DNA of 8,170 bases, from contig CAAGKL010000048.1 of NCBI GenBank assembly GCA_900770405.1, forward strand, positions 1-8,170, written 5' to 3'. Of this stretch, positions 1 to 6,849 are shown piece after piece. Below the pieces are notes generated by a model, which was not told the DNA's origin, did no database searches, and was given only the letters and a program-made list of their open reading frames with translations. How positions within the stretch are numbered: position 1 is the stretch's first letter; each line of letters starts with the position of its first letter. Made by a program: the position numbers and the translations under genes. This DNA comes from Clostridia bacterium (GTDB lineage: Bacteria; Bacillota; Clostridia; UBA1381).

Positions 1-2174
1 GACCTTGCCTTGCCGGTGCTCATCTCACCGACGAGCGTCTTTGCGTTATTCACATCAAGCAGCAGCCCGTCCACGTCCGTCACAAACACCAGCGAGTCCG
101 CGCCGAGCGCCTCTGCCGCCGCAAGCGCCGCCTCGTCGGCATTTACATTAACTGTGTCCCCCTCGCCGTCCGCCGACACCGGCGACACGACCGGCACATA
201 TCCGTTTTCGAGCAGCAGCTCCAGAATTTTCGCATCAGCTCCCGTGACCTCGCCGACATAGCCGAGCTCATCGCGCCTGCGGCACTTTATAAGCCCCGCG
301 TCCTTGCCGGAAATCCCGACCGCGCTTATGCCCTCGCGGCGAAGCTTGTCGATAATCGTCTTGTTGATTTTGCCAGACAAAACCATCTGCGCCGTTTCCG
401 CGGTCTCGCTGTCGGTGATGCGATAGCCGTCACGGAACACCGTTTTTATCCCGAGCCGTTCGCACATCGCCGATATGCTCCTGCCGCCTCCGTGGACAAG
501 CACAACCTTTGCCCCTGCCGAGCACAGCATCGAAATATCATCAAAAATCCCGTCGAAAAGCTCCTTGTCCTCCATAACGCTGCCGCCGAGCTTTACCACT
601 ATTTTTTTATTGTAGAGCTTTTTGAGCGCCGGAAGGAGCTCGCGCAGCCCGTTCAGCTTCTCCTTGCAGTCGAGATTATGCTCGACATCGTACTCCCCGA
701 GCGCCTTTTTTGTATACTCGACATCACTGGGGACTTCAATATATTCCCTACCGCGCTTCTGGCGTGTCTCGTTGCCCTTGCCGGTAATCAGTACGACGCT
801 CGGCGTGCGGCAGCCGCATATTGCCCGCCGTATCGCCTCGCCGCGGTCGGTGATAATCTCGCACGGGCAGCCCTCTGCCCGCACAAATTCTGCAATCTCC
901 GAACATATCTTCTTCACGCTCTCCTCGCCCGCGTCCTCCTCGGTCAGAAACACGCCGTCGGAAAATCTGCCCGCAATCTCGCCCAGATCCTTGCGTCTGT
1001 TCTGCGCCTTGTTTCCCGGGCAGCCAAACACGATATAAATTTTCCGGTCGGAAAATTCCTTTTTGACCGACGCAAACAGGCTTTCAAAGCTCATCTTGTT
1101 GTGCGCGTAATCGACTATTGCAACAACGCTTGAGTCGGCGTTCTGGTACACCTCCATACGCCCGTCCGAGCGCGCCTTCATCAGCCCGGAATAGATGTAC
1201 TTCTGCTCAATCCCCAGCGCCGTGCATATTGCAATCGCCGCAAGAGCATTCTGGACATTGAAAAGACCCGGAATGGTGAGCGTAAATTCGCCCTCAAAAT
1301 CGGGTGTCCGCACGTCAAAAACCGTGTCACTGCCCGATTTTCTTATATTATAGCCGAAAACGTCGGCGTTTTTGTCAATGCTGGAAAACGTGATAACCCG
1401 TTCGCAAGCCCTGCACGCCTTTAAAACCTCATCACACCGCTCGCCGTCCATGCAGACGCAGGCGGTCTTGCACTTTGAAAAGAGCTTCAGCTTCGAGTGA
1501 AAATAATCCTCAAAATCCGGGTGCTCAATATCACTTATGTGATCATATCCGATGTTCAGATAGCAGCCCACATCAAAGCTCACGCAGTCCCCCCTGCCGT
1601 ATTTGAGCGCCTGGCTTGACACCTCCATAGTCATATAGCCGATGCCGGATTTTACCGCGTTGTCAAAGTGGCGGAACAGCTCAATCGCCTCGGGGGTTGT
1701 GAGGTGCGACTCGAAATTCTCCACGCCGTCATAGGTGTCAATCGACGAAATCACGCCCGAGCGCGGTCTGCCGGCTGTCTTTAAGTATTCGTCGAGAATG
1801 TAGCGCATAAAATATGTTGTGGTCGATTTTCCCTTTGTGCCGGTAATTCCGATAAGCGACAGCTTTTCCCATGGCTTATCGAAAAATTTGTTGCTGATAA
1901 GCGAAATCGCGCGGCGCACATCCGACACGATTATACACGGAAAATCCACGCCGAGCCTTTGCTCGCCCACATAGCAGACCGCACCCGCCTTTTCCGCATC
2001 GGCAAGATATTCCGCCTTAAAATGCGCGCCCTTGCAAATAAAGAGCGTTCCGGGGCGCACATCGCGGGAATTGTAGGATATATGCTCCACTGCCGCATTT
2101 TTATCGACATTTTCATATGTCACCAGCTTTTCTTCCGAAAGCAATTTCACATAATCGCCAAGCGTATAAATCAT
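1..2174 (-). CDS. murE: MurE-ArgB fusion: UDP-MurNAc-tripeptide synthetase joined to acetylglutamate kinase (3' end outside window)
   Basis: One unbroken frame of 724 visible residues runs off the left edge. Residues 1 to about 500 are a complete MurE, the cytoplasmic ATP-dependent ligase that adds the third amino acid to UDP-MurNAc-L-Ala-D-Glu. Visible are NSRDVRPG (35-42), the P-loop GTKGKST (112-118), MEVSSQAL (183-190) and DYAHN (355-359). MEVSSQAL, 'DIEHPDFEDYF' and 'GNKAQNRRKD' resemble streptococcal/enterococcal L-Lys MurE. The residue-3 recognition motif is EDAG (413-416), not DNPR, DNPA or DDPN. From about residue 505 an ArgB domain follows: K528-x-GG, HGGG (561-564), GYRITD (583-588), SGKD (622-625), NVNAD (676-680), TDVDG (699-703). 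About 80 to 90 ArgB residues should lie outside the window. I read every codon across the junction and found no stop and no start codon with a ribosome site. ATG at 2174 has AAAGGAG ten bases upstream. Domain calls are firm; the residue-3 substrate is inferred. Confidence 0.93.
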   Translation of the reverse strand, partial: MIYTLGDYVKLLSEEKLVTYENVDKNAAVEHISYNSRDVRPGTLFICKGAHFKAEYLADAEKAGAVCYVGEQRLGVDFPCIIVSDVRRAISLISNKFFDKPWEKLSLIGITGTKGKSTTTYFMRYILDEYLKTAGRPRSGVISSIDTYDGVENFESHLTTPEAIELFRHFDNAVKSGIGYMTMEVSSQALKYGRGDCVSFDVGCYLNIGYDHISDIEHPDFEDYFHSKLKLFSKCKTACVCMDGERCDEVLKACRACERVITFSSIDKNADVFGYNIRKSGSDTVFDVRTPDFEGEFTLTIPGLFNVQNALAAIAICTALGIEQKYIYSGLMKARSDGRMEVYQNADSSVVAIVDYAHNKMSFESLFASVKKEFSDRKIYIVFGCPGNKAQNRRKDLGEIAGRFSDGVFLTEEDAGEESVKKICSEIAEFVRAEGCPCEIITDRGEAIRRAICGCRTPSVVLITGKGNETRQKRGREYIEVPSDVEYTKKALGEYDVEHNLDCKEKLNGLRELLPALKKLYNKKIVVKLGGSVMEDKELFDGIFDDISMLCSAGAKVVLVHGGGRSISAMCERLGIKTVFRDGYRITDSETAETAQMVLSGKINKTIIDKLRREGISAVGISGKDAGLIKCRRRDELGYVGEVTGADAKILELLLENGYVPVVSPVSADGEGDTVNVNADEAALAAAEALGADSLVFVTDVDGLLLDVNNAKTLVGEMSTGKAR

Positions 2175-2184
2175 TTAACATTAG

Positions 2185-2191
2185 CTCCTTT
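2185..2191 (-). promoter_or_regulatory. Ribosome binding site of the murE-argB fusion
   Basis: The minus strand reads AAAGGAG, ten bases before ATG 2174. It lies in the 29-base gap after the racemase stop (2175-2203), the longest non-coding stretch in the window. The gap holds no promoter-like or terminator-like structure that I can see. Confidence 0.75.
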
Positions 2192-2203
2192 CAGCCGACG
2201 GCT

Positions 2204-2905
2204 CTATACCCTCTCGCGCAGCGCCTTGCCGCAGGTCACAATCGCCCTCTCACACAAAATCTCAAGCGCATCGGTGTAAAAATCCGACAAATCGGTGCTT
2301 GTGCGGAGCACAGAAAGCTCGGTGCACGCCAAAATCGCGCCGTCGCAGCCCTTCGACTTGACAAAACGGTGAATTTTTTCAAAATCTTCCATACTGCCGT
2401 CAAAGCCCTTTTTTATCTGGTCGTAAATTATGTGCATAACGGTTTTCTGCACCTCACCGTCGGGGCGCACATATTCAACCCCGGCTGCGGCGAGCTCCTT
2501 TTCGTAAACCCCGGTCGCCATAGTCCCGTCGGTCGCAAGCACACACACCCTTTTTCTGCCCAGCTCCTTCACATACCGCGCCGTCTCGCGCACCATATTT
2601 ATAACCTCAATTTCGACGCTTCCCGAAATTGCGTCATAGAAGTAATGCGAGGTGTTGCACGGTATCGCAATCGACGTCGCGCCGGATTTCTCCAGGAACC
2701 GCGCATCGGAAATGAGCTTTTCCTCAACCTCGCGCGTATTCCCGCTTAAAATCGCCGCCGTGCGATCGGGGATTGACGCGTGGTTTAAAATTATCATATC
2801 CAGATGCTCCTGGTCGCACTGCGCGTCGGTGCGGTCTATTATCCGCCGGTACAGAAGGTCGGTTGCCGCCGGCCCCATACCGCCTATTATGCCGAGTATG
2901 CCCAT
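2204..2905 (-). CDS. racD: Aspartate/glutamate racemase family protein, probably aspartate racemase
   Basis: A 233-residue cytoplasmic PLP-independent racemase, the usual family length. The N-terminus GIIGGMGPAAT (5-15) is typical of aspartate racemases. The two catalytic cysteines of the family are in IPCNTSH (C83) and LACTELS (C194). Its start codon directly abuts the stop of the D-aspartate ligase gene (TAAATG on the minus strand), with AAGGTGAG about seven bases before the ATG. The family includes aspartate, glutamate and broad-range racemases, and the sequence alone does not settle the substrate. Placement next to an Aslfm-like ligase, as in Enterococcus faecium where a racemase gene accompanies aslfm, argues that it converts L-Asp to D-Asp for that ligase. 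A role in making D-Glu for MurD is the main alternative. Confidence 0.9.
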   Translation of the reverse strand: MGILGIIGGMGPAATDLLYRRIIDRTDAQCDQEHLDMIILNHASIPDRTAAILSGNTREVEEKLISDARFLEKSGATSIAIPCNTSHYFYDAISGSVEIEVINMVRETARYVKELGRKRVCVLATDGTMATGVYEKELAAAGVEYVRPDGEVQKTVMHIIYDQIKKGFDGSMEDFEKIHRFVKSKGCDGAILACTELSVLRTSTDLSDFYTDALEILCERAIVTCGKALRERV

Positions 2906-4123
2906 TTATCTCACCTTTTTATCAAGATATTTTTTGTACTTTTTATAGTGCCCGAGCTGCGATTTTACAAGCCGCGCGAGCCTGTCCGGGTCATTATCCT
3001 CGGAAAACCACAGCGGATTTACGTATTTTTTCGCCTTAATCAGCGCCTTCATTTTATCCTTGTACGCCGGCGCGTATGAAAACGCCACGCCCTTCGGTAC
3101 AACCAGCCACAAATACTCCTCGCGGGAAATGTCCTCGGGAATTTCATTTTGCATAACGAAATCCTCCACGAAAAGCCTTGCCACATTATGCCCCGAGCCG
3201 GTCACGTAAAAATTCGACCGCCCCTGTCTTGTGTTAATCTCGAACGCCTTGTATTTTCCGTCACGGCTGTCGTATTTTATATCAAAATTTGAAAATCCCG
3301 TATAGCCGATGTCCTCCAAAAGCTTTCTGAATTTTCCGTAGAGCTCCTCGTTGTCCTCGGTTATAATGACCGCGTGATTTCCTATGCCGTACGGCGTGTG
3401 CTCCTCCAAAAGCACGTGCCCCAGGCACATCATGCGCACGCTTGCATTTCTGTCGGAATAGCTCGTCAGAACGCGCATATTCGTGTCATCACCCGGGATA
3501 AACTCCTGCACAATCATATGGTCGGTGTAGCCGGCGTCATATGTCTTTTTGAGCGTGTCGCGCAGCGCATCGAGGCTGTCCAAAAGAAAAACCTTTTTCT
3601 GACCGTCGAATTTCGCTTTGTAGTACATAACCTGATTTGCCGGCTTTAAAATATACGGTGCGGCAAAGGGCGGCGCGGCATTCTCGCGCATATCCGCCGT
3701 CACAACATAGGTGTGCGGATAGTCAATCCCGTGCTTTTCGCACAGCGCATAAAATTTCTCCTTATCCATCAGCGAATTCAGAAAATCATAGTCGGCATAC
3801 GGCACGATTACGTTCTCCGCAAGGCGCTTGCGGCTTGTCGCGATAGCCTTGACATAGCTGTCGCCGCAGCCTATTGCAAGAATTTTTTTATCGGAATTTG
3901 CCGCCGCAAAGCAATTGAGCGTGCGGGTCATAATCTCCGGTGTATCGAGCTCGTCGATTTTCTCGTAATCAATCATCTTAGACTTGTAGCAAGTACCCTT
4001 GTCCGACTTTCCGAAGCCTACCGACCGCACCGAATACTCCTCGTAAAACGCGCGCGCCACGCTGTAAACATTTATGTCGTTTCCGAACAAAACAGGGATA
4101 AACTCCCTTTCAACAAATTTCAT
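2906..4123 (-). CDS. aslfm: D-aspartate ligase (Aslfm-like ATP-grasp enzyme)
   Basis: A 405-residue ATP-grasp protein. In Enterococcus faecium, Aslfm activates D-Asp with ATP and joins its beta-carboxyl to the epsilon-amino group of L-Lys in UDP-MurNAc-pentapeptide, making the branch later used in cross-linking. Resemblance, from memory of the family, runs along the whole chain: EFIPVLFGNDINVYSVAR (7-24), ILAIGCGDSY (81-90), YILKPANQV (157-165, with ATP-binding K160), IVQEFIPGDDTNMRVL (204-219), YTGFSNFDIKYDSRDG (274-289) and FEINTRQGRS (294-303, with likely Mg-binding E295 and N297). There is no signal peptide or membrane segment. ATG 4123 is preceded by AAAGGA. The gene lies six bases after the TIM-barrel gene and abuts the racemase gene. 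The acceptor amine (Lys or Orn) and donor (D-Asp rather than D-Glu) are inferred from homology and context. Confidence 0.9.
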   Translation of the reverse strand: MKFVEREFIPVLFGNDINVYSVARAFYEEYSVRSVGFGKSDKGTCYKSKMIDYEKIDELDTPEIMTRTLNCFAAANSDKKILAIGCGDSYVKAIATSRKRLAENVIVPYADYDFLNSLMDKEKFYALCEKHGIDYPHTYVVTADMRENAAPPFAAPYILKPANQVMYYKAKFDGQKKVFLLDSLDALRDTLKKTYDAGYTDHMIVQEFIPGDDTNMRVLTSYSDRNASVRMMCLGHVLLEEHTPYGIGNHAVIITEDNEELYGKFRKLLEDIGYTGFSNFDIKYDSRDGKYKAFEINTRQGRSNFYVTGSGHNVARLFVEDFVMQNEIPEDISREEYLWLVVPKGVAFSYAPAYKDKMKALIKAKKYVNPLWFSEDNDPDRLARLVKSQLGHYKKYKKYLDKKVR

Positions 4124-4129
4124 CGCATA

Positions 4130-4993
4130 TTATCCTTTCAGTTTTGCATTTGCAAGATATGCCCGCTTCATATAAGCCGCGTCCTCCGTCTGCGTTCCCG
4201 CGGATTCGCATATAATCGTCGGCGTGAGCGACCTTTTATACAAAAGCTCGCCGAGCGGCTCAAATTCCGGCCCGTACTGCGTATCGGCAAAGGTCAGATG
4301 CTTTTTTTCGCCGCCCTTTGTGTATTCGATTTTTGAAAAATGCGCGTGAAAACAGCCCGCCCGCTCTTTGCCGAGCCTGTTTTCCATTGTGTAGAGAATT
4401 TTTTCGTAATCGTCCTTGCCCCTGATTTCGCCGAGGGTGCGGGCGTTTAAATGCCCGAAATCAATGCACGGCAGAAAGCTTTCGTCTATGCCGCACAGCG
4501 TCATCACCTCGTCAAGGTCGCCGAGCTGGTTGATTTTGCCCATCGTTTCGATGCAAAGCCGTATTTCGTCAAAGCCGGCATCGGCAAGGCTTTCGCGCGC
4601 GAGCGTCAGCGTACGCCTTGCATTATTGAGCGCCGCCTCGCGCGTCAGCTTGCATATCGCCCCGCTGTGCACCACAATCCGCTGTGCGCCGAGATTGCGC
4701 GCCAGCTCAGCCGACTGCATTATATACCGTATGCTCCCCTCGCGCTTCTGCTCGTCATCGGTGGCAAGATTTATAAAATACGGCGAATGTACCGACATCG
4801 TTATGCCGTTTTCCTCTGCCGCTGCGCGGATTTTCCCCGCCGTCGCCGCGCCGCAGCGCACGCCGTTTCCGCACTGATATTCATATGCGTCCAGCCCTTT
4901 TCCCGCCAGAAAAGCCGGCATCTGCTCCGACGCCTTGTTGCCCTCTGCGTAAAAACTGTCGCTGTTTCCGGCAACACCGAATTTTATTCCCAT
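4130..4993 (-). CDS. Endonuclease IV-like (AP endonuclease family 2) TIM-barrel protein
   Basis: A 287-residue protein of the endonuclease IV/xylose isomerase-like TIM-barrel superfamily, close to the length of bacterial Nfo. Nfo cuts DNA at abasic sites with three metal ions held by nine ligands. Most have counterparts at the expected spacing: H69 (SVHSPYFINLA), H109 (VVHSG), E149 (CIETMG), D178 and H181 (CIDFGH), H216 or H218 (FHAHFS), H232 (KKHLTF) and E263 (ICES). The aspartate of the Asp-x-His pair before the last histidine is replaced by lysine (K230-K-H232). The protein may therefore be a divergent repair nuclease or a metal-dependent TIM-barrel enzyme with another substrate. ATG 4993 has an excellent GAGGTGA site lying inside the end of aroK, with a four-base gap between the genes. 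The fold is well supported, the substrate is not. Confidence 0.82.
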   Translation of the reverse strand: MGIKFGVAGNSDSFYAEGNKASEQMPAFLAGKGLDAYEYQCGNGVRCGAATAGKIRAAAEENGITMSVHSPYFINLATDDEQKREGSIRYIMQSAELARNLGAQRIVVHSGAICKLTREAALNNARRTLTLARESLADAGFDEIRLCIETMGKINQLGDLDEVMTLCGIDESFLPCIDFGHLNARTLGEIRGKDDYEKILYTMENRLGKERAGCFHAHFSKIEYTKGGEKKHLTFADTQYGPEFEPLGELLYKRSLTPTIICESAGTQTEDAAYMKRAYLANAKLKG

Positions 4994-4997
4994 AAAA

Positions 4998-5501
4998 TCA
5001 CCTCATCATACCGATAATCCGCATCGCGTACTCGTACGGGCTGAGCTGCTCCGACACGTCGATTTTCCGGTCGCAGTTGTCATAAAACCTCTGCCGCGCC
5101 CTGTAGCGGGCGATAATATTCTCCGCGCTCTCTCCGTCGGCAAGCGGTCTTGCGGTTTTCCTTGCGGTAAGCCGCTTTAAAACGAGCGCACACCCCGGCT
5201 CAAGATTGAAAATAACGCCGTTTTTTCTCAGGGCATCGATATTTTCGCGGTTTAAAACCACCCCGCCGCCTGTTGCAATTATCACATTTTTTTTATTACC
5301 CGCAGCTATGCACGCTTTTTTTTCACACTCTCTGAAATACTCCTCGCCGTGCGCCCCGAAAATTTCCTCACAGCTCATATTTTCCGCAGCTTCAATCATT
5401 TTGTCGGTATCGAGCAGCCGAAAGCCGGTAATCCTCGCAAGCTCGCGCGCAATCGTGCTTTTGCCGCTCGCCATAAAGCCGGTCAGAACGATATTTTTCA
5501 C
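4998..5501 (-). CDS. aroK: Shikimate kinase
   Basis: A 167-residue P-loop kinase that phosphorylates shikimate to shikimate-3-phosphate in the route to chorismate and aromatic amino acids. It has the full length of the family. Visible are the Walker A motif GFMASGKST (8-16), the DTD motif (31-33) that binds Mg and shikimate, GEEYFRECE with shikimate-binding R57, the GGG motif (78-80), the LID arginine in ARPL (R118) and the RYRARQRFY segment (132-140). The start is GTG at 5501. Its GTGA overlaps the aroE stop by four bases, and AAGGCGGTG lies five bases upstream, so translation is probably coupled to aroE. Two runs of eight A occur in the coding strand (5287-5294 and 5316-5323), and the frame is intact through both. 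Confidence 0.96.
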   Translation of the reverse strand: MKNIVLTGFMASGKSTIARELARITGFRLLDTDKMIEAAENMSCEEIFGAHGEEYFRECEKKACIAAGNKKNVIIATGGGVVLNRENIDALRKNGVIFNLEPGCALVLKRLTARKTARPLADGESAENIIARYRARQRFYDNCDRKIDVSEQLSPYEYAMRIIGMMR

Positions 5502-6331
5502 GAAAGCACCGCCTTTTTCGCGATTTCATACGCCTCACCTGAAAGCTGCATACCCGAGAAATGCTCGAAGGCAAATATCCCCTGGTATATCAGCATACCG
5601 AGCCCGTTCACGGTTCTCGCGCCGCGCCGCTTTGCCTCCTGCAAAAATTTCGTCCGCGGCGGGTTGTAAATCATATCCGCACAAGCGGTATCACTGTCGA
5701 TAAAATCCATATCCTCTGACGGCAAAACGCCGAGCTGCGGCGCCATTCCCGCCGTTGTCGTGTTGATAACGACGTCATAGTGCGCGAGCCTTCTATCGGT
5801 ATCAACCGAAAATCCCGTCTTTTCAAAAACATAATCCGCCAGCCGTTTTGCCCTGTCCGCACTGCGGTTGATGATTGTAAGCGAGCGCACGCCCTTTTTC
5901 GCAAACAGCACCGCCACGGGCTGCGTTGCGCCGCCTGCGCCGAAAATCAGCACGTCCCTGCCGGCAATTTCAATCCCCGCCGAAATGAGCGACTGATAAA
6001 AGCCGCGCGCGTCGGTGTTATAGCCGACCAGCTCGCCGTTCTCGTTCACAACGGTATTTACCGAGCCGTAGAGCGCCGCCTCGTCGGAAATCCTGTCGAT
6101 ATATTTCACTACATTATATTTATGCGGCGATGTCACATTCACGCCGCGTATGCCGAGCGCACGCACACCGTTGATCGCCGCGCCGAGCATTTCCGGCTTT
6201 ACGTCAAACGCCGTGTATATCGCGTCATAGCCGCACAGGCGGCAAAACTCCGTCTGCATCTGCGGCGAGCGCGAATGCTCAATCGGGTCGCCAATTATCG
6301 CCAAAAGCTTTGTTTTTGCACTTATATCCAT
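5498..6331 (-). CDS. aroE: Shikimate dehydrogenase
   Basis: A 277-residue enzyme that reduces 3-dehydroshikimate to shikimate with NADPH. Motifs counted from ATG 6331 are SRSPQM (20-25, usually SLSPxMH), NVTSPHK with catalytic K71 (65-71), GSVNT (89-93), GYNTDARGF with catalytic D107 (103-111), the NADP-binding GAGGATQPVA (131-140), INRSADRAKRL (154-164), NTTTAGM (190-196) and NGLGMLIYQG (242-251). All expected catalytic residues are present. Two starts are possible: GTG 6340, which overlaps the yqeG stop as GTGA and has GGGAG six bases upstream, or ATG 6331, preceded by AAGGGGTGA. I prefer the ATG, but the difference is only three residues. The product feeds the next gene, aroK. Confidence 0.96.
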   Translation of the reverse strand: MDISAKTKLLAIIGDPIEHSRSPQMQTEFCRLCGYDAIYTAFDVKPEMLGAAINGVRALGIRGVNVTSPHKYNVVKYIDRISDEAALYGSVNTVVNENGELVGYNTDARGFYQSLISAGIEIAGRDVLIFGAGGATQPVAVLFAKKGVRSLTIINRSADRAKRLADYVFEKTGFSVDTDRRLAHYDVVINTTTAGMAPQLGVLPSEDMDFIDSDTACADMIYNPPRTKFLQEAKRRGARTVNGLGMLIYQGIFAFEHFSGMQLSGEAYEIAKKAVLS

Positions 6332-6336
6332 ATATG

Positions 6337-6345
6337 TCACCCCTT
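6337..6345 (-). promoter_or_regulatory. Ribosome binding site for aroE ATG 6331
   Basis: The minus strand reads AAGGGGTGA, one base short of the ideal AAGGAGGTGA, about eight bases before ATG 6331. It covers GTG 6340 and the TGA stop of yqeG. A second site, GGGAG (6347-6351), could serve GTG 6340, so the exact start is not fully settled. Confidence 0.6.
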
Positions 6346-6837
6346 GCTCCCGTTATAGCCGCGCATAACCACCCGCTCCATAGCGCGCTTAAATCCGAAA
6401 AACGGCGTCTCCTTCGGCTCAATCGGGTCGACCATTACCGAATACAGCCCGGCTCTGTTCGCCGCGTACACATCGGTGAAAATCTGATCGCCGACAAGCA
6501 CGGTGTTATTCTTCTGCGCACCAAGCCGCCGCATCGCCCGCTTCAGGTTGTAAATCAGCGGTTTTCGGCTGTCGGCAATGTAAAATGTGCCGAGTCCCTC
6601 GCAAAATGCCGCAACACGCTCCGCGTGATTATTCGACACGAAGCAGTATTTTATACCCAGCCGCCCGAGCCGCCCGAGAAAGCCGAGCGCACGCTCGTCC
6701 GGCAGCGGCGAGGTGTACGCGACAAGCGTATTGTCAATGTCGAGTATCGCGTACCTGATGCCGTGCGACAGAAAATATTCGTCGGGTATGCTGTCTATGC
6801 TCTCGCACCGCAAATCCGGATAAAATCTTTTAAACAC
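6337..6837 (-). CDS. yqeG: YqeG family HAD-IIIA phosphatase
   Basis: A 166-residue member of the haloacid dehalogenase superfamily, close to the length of Bacillus subtilis YqeG. Numbered from the first residue here, motif I is DIDNTL (about 33-38), with the nucleophile and acid/base aspartates. Motif II is the SNN of FVSNNHAER, motif III is the lysine of SRKPL, and motif IV is GDQIFTD. The physiological substrate of YqeG is not established; related proteins include phosphatidylglycerophosphate phosphatases. I chose GTG 6837 over the longer GTG 6852. It gives MFKRFYPDL, the usual family N-terminus, and GGAG lies six bases upstream, whereas GTG 6852 has almost no ribosome site. The longer form would overlap the previous stop as GTGA. 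Placement just before aroE is common in Clostridia. Confidence 0.92.
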   Translation of the reverse strand: MFKRFYPDLRCESIDSIPDEYFLSHGIRYAILDIDNTLVAYTSPLPDERALGFLGRLGRLGIKYCFVSNNHAERVAAFCEGLGTFYIADSRKPLIYNLKRAMRRLGAQKNNTVLVGDQIFTDVYAANRAGLYSVMVDPIEPKETPFFGFKRAMERVVMRGYNGSKG

Positions 6838-6843
6838 TTCTCT

Positions 6844-6849
6844 CTCCCT
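6844..6849 (-). promoter_or_regulatory. Ribosome binding site that decides the yqeG start
   Basis: On the minus strand AGGGAG lies here, with the core GGAG six bases before GTG 6837. It overlaps the stop codon of the DUF2264 gene. GTG 6852 has only a weak GAG two bases before it, so this site favours the shorter YqeG. Confidence 0.7.

Noticed and set aside
492..1133. A 213-codon plus-strand reading frame opposite murE
   Set aside because: It is the antisense shadow of a clearly recognisable MurE-ArgB frame. It has no recognisable domain and its composition follows from codon use on the other strand.
2193..2203. Perfect short palindrome AGCCGACGGCT after the racemase gene
   Set aside because: The arms are five bases with a one-base centre, too tight for a hairpin, and no T-run follows on the minus strand. 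It is not a terminator, and the next gene has its own good ribosome site a few bases on.
3713..4336. A 207-codon plus-strand frame opposite the D-aspartate ligase and TIM-barrel genes
   Set aside because: It spans two well-supported genes on the other strand, matches no family I know and is best explained as a shadow. The same holds for the plus-strand frames at 4451-5017, 5780-6358 and 6310-6861.
5287..5323. Two runs of eight A (coding strand) within 40 bases in aroK, a possible slippery or phase-variable site
   Set aside because: The frame is intact through both runs, the lysine-rich segment is normal for the position, and no alternative frame product is evident.
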